Source: an uncultured bacterium
GTDB taxonomy: Bacteria; CAIJMQ01
Direction of reading: 5' to 3'
DNA length: 64,000 nt
Assembly (NCBI GenBank): GCA_903821905.1
Contig: CAIJMQ010000001.1
Location: forward strand, 1-64,000
The position numbers and the translations under genes were made by a program. The number at the start of each line of letters is the position of its first letter. Within the stretch, counting starts at the first letter, position 1. Shown here one piece after another: positions 1-8,077 of the stretch. The notes under the pieces were generated by a model. That model ran no database searches. It saw nothing but the letters and a program-made list of their open reading frames with translations, and was not told the DNA's origin.

Positions 1-1
1 T

Positions 2-568
2 AAAATACCTTTATCTGTTTTATTTGCTTTTGATGTTTGGGATGAGTCCCGAAGCGAAAAAATAATTTCGTCATTGATGTTACCTATATATAAACCAATT
101 TGCAAAAAAGACTTTTTATTTTATCTAACATTAGAACCTGAAGTACAAGATAGTTTTAATTTGCCTTATTATGAATTTGTTGAGAATAATCCCATAGAAA
201 AACCTATCCCTAGATATTGTAGGATAAGCATTGTATTTTTTAGAGGAGAACAGCTTCCTAATCCATATAGTATGATACATATGGGCATTGCAAGGCACCA
301 GGCAAATATTGAAATCTGTAAGACCGGACTTGTCTTAAAAATATACAAGGCAAAAACCGGAACTTATCCTGAGACATTGGATTTTTTAAGCGAACTTCCC
401 ATTGACCCTTTTAGCGGTAATAGTTTAATTTACAAAAAATCTGCCGATGGTTTTATTCTTTATAGTTTAGGACCGAATATGAAAGATGATGGCGGAATTC
501 TAAGACCAACTGATTACAAGGACCCAAATTATGAGAATTATGATATTGTCTGGAAATGTGAGAAATAA
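2..568 (+). CDS. Pseudopilin-like protein, 5' truncated by window edge
   Basis: The reading frame is open from position 2, so the N-terminus lies outside the window; the first in-window start candidate (TTG at 74) is probably not the real start. The last ~80 residues carry an LPIDPFSG...YKKSADGFILYSLGPN...DDGG pattern. That pattern is typical of the C-terminal domain of type II secretion pseudopilin-like (GspG/G-like) proteins that are abundant in Planctomycetota- and Omnitrophota-type genomes. No transmembrane N-methylation segment is visible because the start is missing. The stop lies 1 bp before the larC start, so the two may be co-transcribed. The specific function is unknown. Confidence 0.6.
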   Translation, partial: KIPLSVLFAFDVWDESRSEKIISSLMLPIYKPICKKDFLFYLTLEPEVQDSFNLPYYEFVENNPIEKPIPRYCRISIVFFRGEQLPNPYSMIHMGIARHQANIEICKTGLVLKIYKAKTGTYPETLDFLSELPIDPFSGNSLIYKKSADGFILYSLGPNMKDDGGILRPTDYKDPNYENYDIVWKCEK

Positions 569-569
569 A

Positions 570-1739
570 ATGCGTATTGCATACTTTGATTGTTTTTCGG
601 GAATCAGCGGGGATATGATACTTGGGGCGTTGATTGATTTAGGTGTAAGCTCCAAAGAATTGGAGAAAGAACTAAAGAAGCTGAATATTCCTGCTTTCAA
701 ACTTGAAGTTAAGAATGTGAAGAAGCAGGGCATCGGCGGGGTAGGGGTTGAAGTTGTCACTAAGGATAAGAGAGAACGACGGCTCAAAGATATTCTGCAG
801 ATAATTGCTAAGAGCAGTTTGGATAAAGATATTAAAGAATCAGCTAAGAAAATATTCACTCGCTTGAATGATGCTGAAGCCCAAGTCCACCGCGAACATA
901 AAGAGCATATGCATTTCCACGAACTCGGGATGCTGGATACTATTGTTGATGTGGTTGGCGCTGTGGTTGGAATAAAAAAGTTAGGAATTGAACGAATCTA
1001 TAGTTCACCTCTTCATCTGGGAACTGGTTTCGTGAAATGTGTTCACGGAACTTTACCTATTCCTGCACCTGCTACTGCAGAACTTCTCAAAGGAATTCCT
1101 GTTTATAACAAGGATATCAAAGCAGAATTAGTTACTCCTACGGGAGCGGTTCTCATTACTTCACTTGCTGAAAAGTTTGGCGATATGCCGAGAATGAAAG
1201 TAGAAAAGATAGGTTATGGAGCGGGACACAAAGACCTGCCGATACCTAACCTTTTGAGAGTTATGGTAGGGGAGATGGATGAGGATTATGAGCAGGATAC
1301 AGTTTCTCTTATCCAGACAAACATTGACGATATGAATCCGCAAATCTGCGGCTATCTCATGGAGAAGTTGTTTGAAGAGGGCGCGCTTGATGTCTGGTTT
1401 ACTCCAATCCAGATGAAGAAGAACCGACCTGCTATTTGCTTAAGCGTATTGGCGGAAAGAGATGATGTGAATAGTTTATGCGATATGATTTTTAGCGAAT
1501 CAACTACCATTGGAGTGAGAATCTCCGAGGTAAAGAGAATGAAATTGGCAAGAGAAACAAAAACTATCAAAACAAAATACGGCCAGGTGAATATCAAAAT
1601 AGGAAGAGCAGGTAAGGTAGTCAAAAACATATCTCCAAGTTACGACGACTGCAAGAAACTTGCTCAGAAACTGAACATTCCTCTAAAAGATATATTAGAG
1701 GAAGCGAACAAAGAAGCAAACCGACTATTTAAAAAATAA
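570..1739 (+). CDS. larC: LarC, nickel-pincer cofactor biosynthesis protein
   Basis: LarC inserts nickel into the pyridinium bis-thiocarboxylate precursor to make the nickel-pincer nucleotide, the cofactor of LarA-type lactate racemases and related epimerases. The start at 570 gives MRIAYFDCFSGISGDM, the conserved N-terminus of the family; an upstream ATG at 531 would add 13 unrelated residues inside the previous gene. The 389 aa form one unbroken frame, unlike Lactobacillus, where larC is read through a programmed frameshift. A His-rich stretch (HREHKEHMHFHE, about residues 108-119) is a likely metal-handling region. larB, larE and larA are not in this window. The stop overlaps the next start in TAATG, indicating translational coupling. 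Confidence 0.92.
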   Translation: MRIAYFDCFSGISGDMILGALIDLGVSSKELEKELKKLNIPAFKLEVKNVKKQGIGGVGVEVVTKDKRERRLKDILQIIAKSSLDKDIKESAKKIFTRLNDAEAQVHREHKEHMHFHELGMLDTIVDVVGAVVGIKKLGIERIYSSPLHLGTGFVKCVHGTLPIPAPATAELLKGIPVYNKDIKAELVTPTGAVLITSLAEKFGDMPRMKVEKIGYGAGHKDLPIPNLLRVMVGEMDEDYEQDTVSLIQTNIDDMNPQICGYLMEKLFEEGALDVWFTPIQMKKNRPAICLSVLAERDDVNSLCDMIFSESTTIGVRISEVKRMKLARETKTIKTKYGQVNIKIGRAGKVVKNISPSYDDCKKLAQKLNIPLKDILEEANKEANRLFKK

Positions 1740-3352
1740 TGAGCAAAATATTTTTCCCTCAATACAAGATAGGCAAAAGAGGATTTCAGTTGCATAAAGG
1801 GCTTACCGTATTAGAGCATATCAGGAAAACAGGCATAAAGATAAACGCTGAATGCGGCGGTAAAGGTAAATGCGGCAAGTGTATAGTGAGAATAGAAAAA
1901 GGCAGTGAAAGCCTAAACGAACTAACCAAACCCGAAAAATCCTTTTCCTTATCTTCCGACGAAAGATTAGCTTGTCAGGCAAAAATAATAAGGGATAAGA
2001 AAGGTATAATCGTTTTCATAAAAGAATCCGGCAAGTATGAAATTTTAAAGACAGATTCAGGAAAAGCTTTAGCATTAAATCCCTTCACTGTATTGAAGGA
2101 TGGCAAGGTAGTTCACGATGGTGAAGTAATAGACGATTATAAGGGTGGAATCTATGGGCTCGCCATAGATGTGGGAACCACCACCTTGGTTTTCCAGATA
2201 GTTAATCTCCAGAGCGGTGAAATTGTTGCCACAATAGCAAAAACAAATCCGCAGATTCTTTATGGTGGGGATGTCATATCAAGAATTGAATACGCAATAG
2301 TAGAAGATAATAAACTCGTCTATCGCACGGATGAAGAAATAAAAGAGAAAATAAAAGAATTACAGAAATGCGTGACGGATACAATAAACCAATCCTTGAA
2401 AGAATTTAAAACTCTTGCGCCCTATATTTATGAAGCTGTGGTTGTTGGAAACTCCACAATGAGAAATATCTTCTTCGAGTTGGGTATCTTTTCTCTGGGG
2501 ATGATGCCTTATGAACCAGACCATAAAGAACCGATTATAAAGGAAGCAAAAAAGCTCGGGCTTAATATCTTCCCCAAGGGAAAAGTTTACGGACCTGCTT
2601 TAATCGGTGGACACGCTGGTGCAGATGCTTTGGCTGATATACTGGCTTGCGAAATTTACAAGAGTGATAAACCGAGTATGCTCATTGATATCGGGACAAA
2701 CGGTGAAGTAATACTTGGGAATTCCCAAAGATTAATTAGTGCAACTCTTGCTGCCGGCGGTGCCTACGAAGGAGCAAATGTAAGTTTAGGAACAGGTGCT
2801 ATTGAAGGAGCGATAAAGAATATTCAAATTAAGAATGGTAAGGCTATATACGAGACAATAGGTGATAAGAAACCCATTGGCATATGCGGTTCAGGACTTA
2901 TTGATTTATTAGCAGAACTTTTGAGGTGTGGAATAATGGATAAAGAAGCAAAGCTAAAAGAAGATTTTTATGTAACCGACAAAATAAAATTAACCCAGTC
3001 CGATGTGTTTCAGCTTGTCAGTGCAAAAGCTTGTTTGAAAACAGACCAACTTATTCTCCTAAAACATTATGGTATAGATGTTAAAGATTTGGATAAAATT
3101 TATCTTTCCGGCGGTTTCGGCAATTATATAAATATTAAGAATGCTATAAAGATTGGTCTCTTACCCGATGCCGAAGAAAAAATAGTCAAGATAGGCAACG
3201 GTGCTTTAGAAGGCGCAAGAGAAATGCTTGTTTCCAAGGATAGCAGAAAAACTTCAGAGGAAATAGCCAAGAAGATTGAACACAAGAAACCCAACGAACT
3301 GGAAAAGAATTTTTCTTACTTAGTTGCAGATAATATGTACTTTGAAAATTGA
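1739..3352 (+). CDS. RACo-like 2Fe-2S/ASKHA reductive activator of corrinoid proteins
   Basis: The family (DUF4445-type) uses ATP and a low-potential 2Fe-2S cluster to re-reduce Co(II) corrinoid proteins of methyl-transfer pathways. Residues 1-95 form a plant-type ferredoxin with Cys39, Cys45, Cys48 and Cys79. An ASKHA ATPase fold follows, seen from the LAIDVGTTTL phosphate loop near residue 141 and the second MLIDIGTNGEV loop. The length (537 aa) is slightly short for the family. It is coupled to larC by a 1-bp overlap. Its natural partner could be the corrinoid iron-sulfur protein of the Wood-Ljungdahl pathway or a methyltransferase elsewhere; the methyl-THF-forming genes at 17.6-21 kb support that idea. 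The exact target is inference. Confidence 0.85.
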   Translation: MSKIFFPQYKIGKRGFQLHKGLTVLEHIRKTGIKINAECGGKGKCGKCIVRIEKGSESLNELTKPEKSFSLSSDERLACQAKIIRDKKGIIVFIKESGKYEILKTDSGKALALNPFTVLKDGKVVHDGEVIDDYKGGIYGLAIDVGTTTLVFQIVNLQSGEIVATIAKTNPQILYGGDVISRIEYAIVEDNKLVYRTDEEIKEKIKELQKCVTDTINQSLKEFKTLAPYIYEAVVVGNSTMRNIFFELGIFSLGMMPYEPDHKEPIIKEAKKLGLNIFPKGKVYGPALIGGHAGADALADILACEIYKSDKPSMLIDIGTNGEVILGNSQRLISATLAAGGAYEGANVSLGTGAIEGAIKNIQIKNGKAIYETIGDKKPIGICGSGLIDLLAELLRCGIMDKEAKLKEDFYVTDKIKLTQSDVFQLVSAKACLKTDQLILLKHYGIDVKDLDKIYLSGGFGNYINIKNAIKIGLLPDAEEKIVKIGNGALEGAREMLVSKDSRKTSEEIAKKIEHKKPNELEKNFSYLVADNMYFEN

Positions 3353-3380
3353 ACTCAGTATAGTTTAATTTTCCATCCCC

Positions 3381-3478
3381 CTCCTGTTAGTTTTACCCCA
3401 TGGAATTCGAAGAATTCCCGGGACTAAAGTCCTTGAAATTGCATTCGCAATTTCTAAGGGTGAAGTAAAACTAGGGGA
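3381..3478. repeat. Nested palindromic element
   Basis: Three perfect hairpins stand in a row: 3402-3418 (7-bp stem, GAA loop), 3421-3432 (5-bp stem) and 3435-3454 (8-bp stem, 4-nt loop). They are enclosed by an outer 9-bp perfect inverted repeat, TAGTTTTAC at 3388-3396 and its complement at 3465-3473. The fold resembles a cloverleaf with a closing stem. It lies after the RACo-like gene and no U-tract follows, so it is more like a REP/MITE-type repeat than a simple terminator. No second copy was seen in the window. Confidence 0.55.
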
Positions 3479-3561
3479 GATTAGCAAGTAGAGAGAAAGT
3501 CAAAATTTACCTCTTGTGATTCTTCTATTCGATAAACCTCGGGGTATTTCACAATAGCTAC

Positions 3562-3993
3562 TTATTTTTTTTGTTTTTCCTCTCTTTTTCTTTCATCATG
3601 CATTACGCTTTTCCCGGCAGCAAAACATAAAATTTCTAATAAAAGTAGAATAAATATTGTTGTCTTAATATTAGTTTCAAAAAACACATTGAATAGTATC
3701 AATACAGAAATACAAATCACTGTAAGCATTGCTCCTGTAGACATTATCACAAGAAAAAATTTCAGGTCTTCTCTAGGTATCAAAGTTATTATAATAAAAC
3801 AATTTAAGATGTAAACAGGAGAAGTAATAGCAAAAGATAACAATAGTAGTTTAAAGATATCTAGTTTAAAGAATAAGTCTTGATTAAAGACAAAAATAAA
3901 AAGAGTTCCCATAGATACTAGTGCAGTAATAATAGATGAATAAAAATATAACTTTCGAGAGGATAATTTTTCTAGTTCAGAAATTATTGACAT
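3562..3993 (-). CDS. Small four-helix membrane protein, unknown function
   Basis: The 143-aa product has a short charged N-terminus (SELEKLSSRK), four strongly hydrophobic stretches and a very charged tail (HDERKREEKQKK), so it is probably a polytopic inner-membrane protein with cytoplasmic ends. The start at 3993 is chosen because an AAGGAG ribosome-binding site lies 9 nt upstream; a start at 4014 would place that site inside the coding region. I do not recognise the family. It stands alone between the palindromic element and the cold-shock gene. It is AT-rich with no sign of transfer. Confidence 0.65.
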   Translation of the reverse strand: MSIISELEKLSSRKLYFYSSIITALVSMGTLFIFVFNQDLFFKLDIFKLLLLSFAITSPVYILNCFIIITLIPREDLKFFLVIMSTGAMLTVICISVLILFNVFFETNIKTTIFILLLLEILCFAAGKSVMHDERKREEKQKK

Positions 3994-4171
3994 ATTTAAA
4001 AACTCCTTACACATACATTGTTTATTAATTATATCGCGGCTTTACATTTTTTACTAATTAGGATTGTTGATATGAGTTTGCATTTCAATAATAAGTAGCA
4101 AGCCCTATATTAGATATCAGTATATTGACGATAACCTGCCCAATTTCATACTGCTTCACTTACTACTTAAA

Positions 4172-4207
4172 AAATAAGGCCCGACACTAATGTGCCGAGC
4201 CTTATTT
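4172..4207 (-). terminator. Intrinsic terminator of the cold-shock gene
   Basis: In the minus-strand RNA, a 16-bp stem (AAATAAGGC at one end, two G-U wobbles, 4-nt loop) is followed at once by a U-rich run. It begins 17 bp after the csp stop codon. This is the clearest rho-independent terminator in the window. Confidence 0.88.
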
Positions 4208-4224
4208 CTATCAACGATTACTCG

Positions 4225-4428
4225 TTATATTTTTACTACGTTTTTTGCCTGAGGACCTTTTGGACCTTCTTCGATTTCAAACTCTACTTCTTGACCTTCT
4301 TCTAAAGACTTGAAACCTTCGCCCTGAATTGCATTGTGGTGAACAAAACAATCTTTGCTTCCGTCATCTGGTGTTATGAAACCGTAGCCTTTCTGATCGT
4401 TGAACCACTTCACTTTACCTTTTGCCAT
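4225..4428 (-). CDS. csp: Cold-shock protein, CspA family
   Basis: A single cold-shock domain of 67 aa, the usual family length. It binds single-stranded RNA/DNA through the aromatic motifs RNP1 (KGYGFI, near residues 13-18) and RNP2 (CFVHH, where VFVHF is usual). Members act as RNA chaperones and some act as transcription antiterminators. The start is preceded by a strong GGGGGTGAAG ribosome-binding site. The gene is monocistronic, with its own near-consensus promoter, a ~118-nt leader containing a terminator-like hairpin, and a strong terminator. The position-2 replacement of Val by Cys in RNP2 is unusual but unlikely to abolish folding. Confidence 0.95.
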   Translation of the reverse strand: MAKGKVKWFNDQKGYGFITPDDGSKDCFVHHNAIQGEGFKSLEEGQEVEFEIEEGPKGPQAKNVVKI

Positions 4429-4480
4429 TACTTACTTCACCCCCTTTTTGTTCTATTACAGTAAATAATGGCAGAAATCA

Positions 4481-4520
4481 AAAAAATCCGTAAGGCGAAT
4501 TGCATTTTGCCTTACGGCCT
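4481..4520 (-). promoter_or_regulatory. Terminator-like hairpin in the csp 5' leader (candidate attenuator)
   Basis: Read on the minus strand, a stem built from CCGTAAGGC (4489-4497) and GCCTTACGG (4509-4517), extendable to about 12 bp with a G-U pair, is followed by seven U residues (4481-4487). It lies about 30 nt after the predicted transcription start and about 60 nt before the csp start codon, so it would stop transcription before the gene unless melted. No minus-strand gene ends just upstream that would need it as a terminator. Confidence 0.65.
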
Positions 4521-4553
4521 AAAATCTCTACTCACCTATTTACCTCGAAACAC

Positions 4554-4582
4554 AATATACTACCTTTCTTTTTGTTTGTCAA
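4554..4582 (-). promoter_or_regulatory. Near-consensus housekeeping promoter of csp
   Basis: On the minus strand: -35 TTGACA (4577-4582), a 17-bp spacer, -10 TATATT (4554-4559). The expected start is near 4547, giving a leader of about 118 nt. Confidence 0.85.
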
Positions 4583-4597
4583 GCCCAGTAAAGATTG

Positions 4598-4626
4598 TTG
4601 ATGAGAATTCGTATTTAACATATAAT
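4598..4626 (+). promoter_or_regulatory. Promoter of the GH5 gene
   Basis: -35 TTGATG (4598-4603), 17-bp spacer, -10 TATAAT (4621-4626). It is divergent from the csp promoter, whose -35 lies only 15 bp away. It gives a leader of about 43 nt ending in an AAAGGAG ribosome-binding site before ATG 4676. Confidence 0.8.
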
Positions 4627-4675
4627 CTTCCCCAATGAATAATAAATATATTATCTTTATGAAAAGGAGAAATAA

Positions 4676-6517
4676 ATGCAATTAATGACAATATATCACG
4701 TAAAGTTAATTGTTTTGTTTGCGATGGTTTTGATGTTATCGGTAAACTGGGGAAACATTTTTGCGTCCGAGAAGTCAGATATGGAGACAAAGGTAAAAGC
4801 TGTAGCGCCTCTTCCTTTAAAAGTAATAGGAACGGAGATTCTCAACAGTAAGAATAAAATAGTAAAACTGCGCGGTGTGAATGTGGACAGTCTTGAATGG
4901 ACAAGCGACGGAGAAGGGCATATTTTAGAGACAGTTAGGGTGGCAATTGATGACTGGAAAGTAAACTGTGTCCGTTTACCTTTGGCGCAGGACAGGTGGT
5001 TCGGCAAGGCTCCGGAACAAAAAGGTATATATGAACCATATCGCGCTCTTGTCAAAGAGATAGTTGACTTGTGCAGCTTGAAGGGCTGTTACATTATTTT
5101 AGATTTGCACTGGTCGAGTGCTGGACAGGAGGGAGGGACAAATATTGGGCAACATTTGATGCCGGATAGGGGCAGTGTGGCGTTTTGGAAGGATATCGCT
5201 GTTATATATGCTAATAATCCTGCAGTTATTTTTGACCTTTATAACGAGCCACATGATGTAAGTTGGAATGTATGGCTTAATGGAGGTTCAGTTGAGGAGA
5301 AGTCCGACAGTCCGGATCATAAAATGCTGACATACGAGGCGGTTGGGATGCAGGAGCTTTTGGATACGGTGCGCTTGACGGGTGCAAAGAATGTTGTTAT
5401 TGCAGGCGGTTTAGGTTGGGCATATGATATGTCGGGATTTCTAGAGGGAAAGCAGCTTATGGATTCGGATGGCAACGGTGTGATATATGCCAATCATACA
5501 TACGATATCAAAGGTGAGAGCGTATTTAAGTGGATATCGGATATGAAAAAAGCGTCTGCGAAGGTACCTGTGATTGTTTCGGAGTTCGGCGGTTCGGGCG
5601 GACCTGATTGGAGGCGGGGGTGGTGGGGTCAAAGTCCTTCTACGGCGATGGGGGATGACTGGCTGTTACATGTTTTGCAGGCAATACAAGATAACAATTG
5701 GTCATTTACGGCGTGGGATTTGCATCCTACGGCGGGACCAACTTTGATTTCCGGATGGGATTATAAACCGACACCGAATTTTGGCGTCTATGTGAAGAAA
5801 CTTTTGGTGGAAGGCAGATTACTGAAATATACGCCACCTGATTTGACTACACTGACTAAAGAACCAATAACAACACTACCTGAGACTGCACGTATTGGAG
5901 GAAAAGAATTATACGGTGATTGGCAGCTCAAAACAGAGGATGGAAAAAGGGGCGGCTCAATACTGGCTTTTTCGGGAGACGATGAAGGCAGATTGGTTGG
6001 GCAGTGGATTGATTCCAGGGGGATGAGCGAATTGGAAGACGTAAGGTTTAATGAGAATAAGGTCAATTTTTCTCAGACTGTCAGATTTGGCAAAGATAAA
6101 TTCAAAGCGCAATTTTTAGGCATTATTGATGGCGATAATCTTTCAGGGACATTTACGCACGGCGGGGCTCAGGACAAAATTGAGGCTGGTTGCATTAAGG
6201 AAATGATGACGGAAAATATACAAGCTGATTCGCCACTTATTGGCACCTGGAATCTCGAGGTAACAAGCAACTGGGGCAGTTCAAAACAGCGGCTGAAGGT
6301 CAACCCTGATATGAGCGGTATGTACGGGATTAACCCAATAGAGAAGATAAATCTCGAGGGAGACAATATTAGCTTCAAGATAGTAATGGAATGGGGTACC
6401 TATAAATTCGAGATGAATTTCAAAGGTAAACTGGAAGGGTCAACACTTACAGGAGAATTTAGCACTTCTAGGGGTTCACAGAAGGTAGTAGGCAAAAAGG
6501 CGAATACCGTCCGTTAG
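4676..6517 (+). CDS. Secreted GH5 glycoside hydrolase (endoglucanase-like) with duplicated C-terminal domain
   Basis: A retaining beta-1,4-glucanase/mannanase-type enzyme acting outside the cytoplasm. Residues 1-30 form a signal peptide (cleavage near NIFA-SEK). The catalytic TIM barrel spans about 45-390, with acid/base Glu191 in the NEP motif and nucleophile Glu303 in VSEFGG; LRGVN and DLHWS are other GH5 landmarks. After the barrel come two related ~90-residue domains (412-507 and 520-608). They share GDW/GTW starts, a GDNLSGTF/GSTLTGEF strand near the end and similar spacing, so they look like an internal duplication and may bind carbohydrate. The start is fixed by AAAGGAG 6 nt upstream and its own promoter. 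Substrate specificity cannot be read from sequence. Confidence 0.88.
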   Translation: MQLMTIYHVKLIVLFAMVLMLSVNWGNIFASEKSDMETKVKAVAPLPLKVIGTEILNSKNKIVKLRGVNVDSLEWTSDGEGHILETVRVAIDDWKVNCVRLPLAQDRWFGKAPEQKGIYEPYRALVKEIVDLCSLKGCYIILDLHWSSAGQEGGTNIGQHLMPDRGSVAFWKDIAVIYANNPAVIFDLYNEPHDVSWNVWLNGGSVEEKSDSPDHKMLTYEAVGMQELLDTVRLTGAKNVVIAGGLGWAYDMSGFLEGKQLMDSDGNGVIYANHTYDIKGESVFKWISDMKKASAKVPVIVSEFGGSGGPDWRRGWWGQSPSTAMGDDWLLHVLQAIQDNNWSFTAWDLHPTAGPTLISGWDYKPTPNFGVYVKKLLVEGRLLKYTPPDLTTLTKEPITTLPETARIGGKELYGDWQLKTEDGKRGGSILAFSGDDEGRLVGQWIDSRGMSELEDVRFNENKVNFSQTVRFGKDKFKAQFLGIIDGDNLSGTFTHGGAQDKIEAGCIKEMMTENIQADSPLIGTWNLEVTSNWGSSKQRLKVNPDMSGMYGINPIEKINLEGDNISFKIVMEWGTYKFEMNFKGKLEGSTLTGEFSTSRGSQKVVGKKANTVR

Positions 6518-6578
6518 GCGCCGGGTTAGGTTATGAGGCGAACAATTGTTGTGCCGATGGAGTTTTAGTTTCTCATTC

Positions 6579-6607
6579 TTGCCTCAATATTCTATTTACC
6601 TTATAAT
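6579..6607 (+). promoter_or_regulatory. Promoter implying a leaderless transcript
   Basis: -35-like TTGCCT (6579-6584), 17-bp spacer, perfect -10 TATAAT (6602-6607), then only 8 nt to ATG 6616. Transcription would begin at or next to the start codon, and no ribosome-binding site is present. Confidence 0.6.
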
Positions 6608-6615
6608 CTTCTCAA

Positions 6616-7389
6616 ATGAGCAATAAACACATTTTCGGGCCTGTTCCTTCAAGAAGATTAGGTTTTTCTTTAGGTGTGGATATTGTTCCTTCCAAAACAT
6701 GCACTCTTAACTGCATATATTGTCAGGTTGGCAGAACAACGTGCGAGACAATCGAAAGAAAAGAATATATAGCTCCTGACAAAATTCTTGCTGAATTAAA
6801 AGAGGTATTGAAGTCAGGTAAAAAGATTGACTATATTACTCTATCTGGTAATGGTGAGCCGACGCTGAATTCAAGTATAGAAAAGCTTATAAAAGGAATA
6901 AAAGAGATTTCTAATCTTCCGGTTGCTGTTATTACCAACGGAACACTACTTACTGATAAAAATGTGAGAGAAGAATTATTGTCGGCGGATTTGGTAATGC
7001 CTTCGCTTGATGCAGCAACGCAGGAAACTTTCAAAAAGATTGATAGACCTTATCCATCACTTAAGATAGAAAACATAATTGAAGGTATGGCAGAGTTCAG
7101 AAAAATCTATCATGGAAAATTTTGGCTTGAAATAATGCTTGTTAAAGGTATTAACAACAATCAAGATGAGCTTAATGCTTTAAAAACCGCCATAGAAAAA
7201 ATTAATCCCGATAGAATTCAGCTTAATACTCCTGTCCGTCCCACTTGTGAAAAAGGAGTGGAGATATTATCTTCAAAGAAACTTTTGGAAATAAAAGAAT
7301 TTTTTGGGAAAAAGTGCGAGATTATTCCGGAGCTTAACAAGAGAGAACACGAAGAACATATTAAACACATCAAATATGAGCATAGCTAA
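6616..7389 (+). CDS. Radical SAM protein, COG0731 (TYW1-like) family
   Basis: A 257-aa radical SAM enzyme. The [4Fe-4S]-binding CTLNCIYC (C-x3-C-x2-C) lies at residues 29-36. The N-terminal HIFGPVPSRRLGFSLGVD signature is characteristic of the COG0731 family, related to the archaeal/eukaryal wyosine tRNA enzyme TYW1. The SGNGEPTLN motif is the glycine-rich SAM contact. Bacterial members have no well-defined substrate, so the role is open. The start has no ribosome-binding site but sits 8 nt after a perfect -10, suggesting leaderless translation. Its end overlaps the next gene by 14 bp. Confidence 0.85.
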   Translation: MSNKHIFGPVPSRRLGFSLGVDIVPSKTCTLNCIYCQVGRTTCETIERKEYIAPDKILAELKEVLKSGKKIDYITLSGNGEPTLNSSIEKLIKGIKEISNLPVAVITNGTLLTDKNVREELLSADLVMPSLDAATQETFKKIDRPYPSLKIENIIEGMAEFRKIYHGKFWLEIMLVKGINNNQDELNALKTAIEKINPDRIQLNTPVRPTCEKGVEILSSKKLLEIKEFFGKKCEIIPELNKREHEEHIKHIKYEHS

Positions 7390-8044
7390 CAATTATCAGA
7401 AAACCCGAAAAGTAATTCCCGGTAATGTGACAATAATTTTAGCGGGGAAGGGGAGAACCAACAAAGAGATTGAAGAAGTTATAGATGCGGGTGCGGAGGA
7501 TTTGGGAGAAAACTATGTTCAGGAAGCAGAAAGAATGTATGAAGTTTTGGGCGAAAAGGCAGGAAAAGTGAAATGGCATATGATAGGGCATCTGCAGAAA
7601 AATAAAATCAACAAAGCACTCAAAATATTTGATGTTATCCAGACAATTGATTCTCAAGAAATAGCCGAAGCTTTAAATGAAAGAGCAGAAAAAATAGGGA
7701 AGACCGTTCCTGTTTATATCGAGGTAAACATCGGCGATGAAGAAGCAAAAAGCGGTGTAAAGGCGGACTACAGAGTTATAGAGAGTTTAGCTCGAGGGAT
7801 TTCACAACTCCAATCTTTACGTTTAGAAGGTCTTATGACAATGGAACCGCAAGTCGAAAATCCCGAAGATTCAAGACCATATTTCCAAAAAACAAAAGAT
7901 ATATTCGATAGAATTAAAGATCTTAACTTGCCTAACGTTGATATGAAATATCTTTCTATGGGTATATCGGGTTCATACAAAATAGCAATTGAAGAAGGAA
8001 GTAATATGGTGAGGTTGGGAACGGTTATATTTGGAGAGAGATAA
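7376..8044 (+). CDS. yggS: YggS/PLPBP-type pyridoxal phosphate homeostasis protein
   Basis: A single-domain alanine-racemase-like barrel that binds PLP and buffers cellular vitamin B6 and amino-acid pools; no catalytic turnover is known. The start at 7376 gives MSIANNYQKTRK and 222 aa, close to the family norm; the longer frame from 7304 would lie inside the previous gene. Visible motifs are ILAGKGR (probable PLP lysine, where the family usually has AVSKT), DLGENYVQEA, WHMIGHLQKNK, GLMTM and LSMGISGSYKIAI. It overlaps the radical-SAM gene by 14 bp, so the two are likely co-expressed. Confidence 0.92.
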   Translation: MSIANNYQKTRKVIPGNVTIILAGKGRTNKEIEEVIDAGAEDLGENYVQEAERMYEVLGEKAGKVKWHMIGHLQKNKINKALKIFDVIQTIDSQEIAEALNERAEKIGKTVPVYIEVNIGDEEAKSGVKADYRVIESLARGISQLQSLRLEGLMTMEPQVENPEDSRPYFQKTKDIFDRIKDLNLPNVDMKYLSMGISGSYKIAIEEGSNMVRLGTVIFGER

Positions 8045-8077
8045 TTAATAAAGTAAAAGAGGGAGGTTAAGTAATAT

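Noticed and set aside
531-569. Longer LarC start at 531
   Set aside because: It lies in the end of the upstream gene. The start at 570 gives the conserved MRIAYFDCFSG N-terminus.
6541-6550. AACAATTGTT palindrome after the GH5 gene
   Set aside because: Ten bp without a loop or U-tract in AT-rich DNA; too likely by chance to call an operator or terminator.
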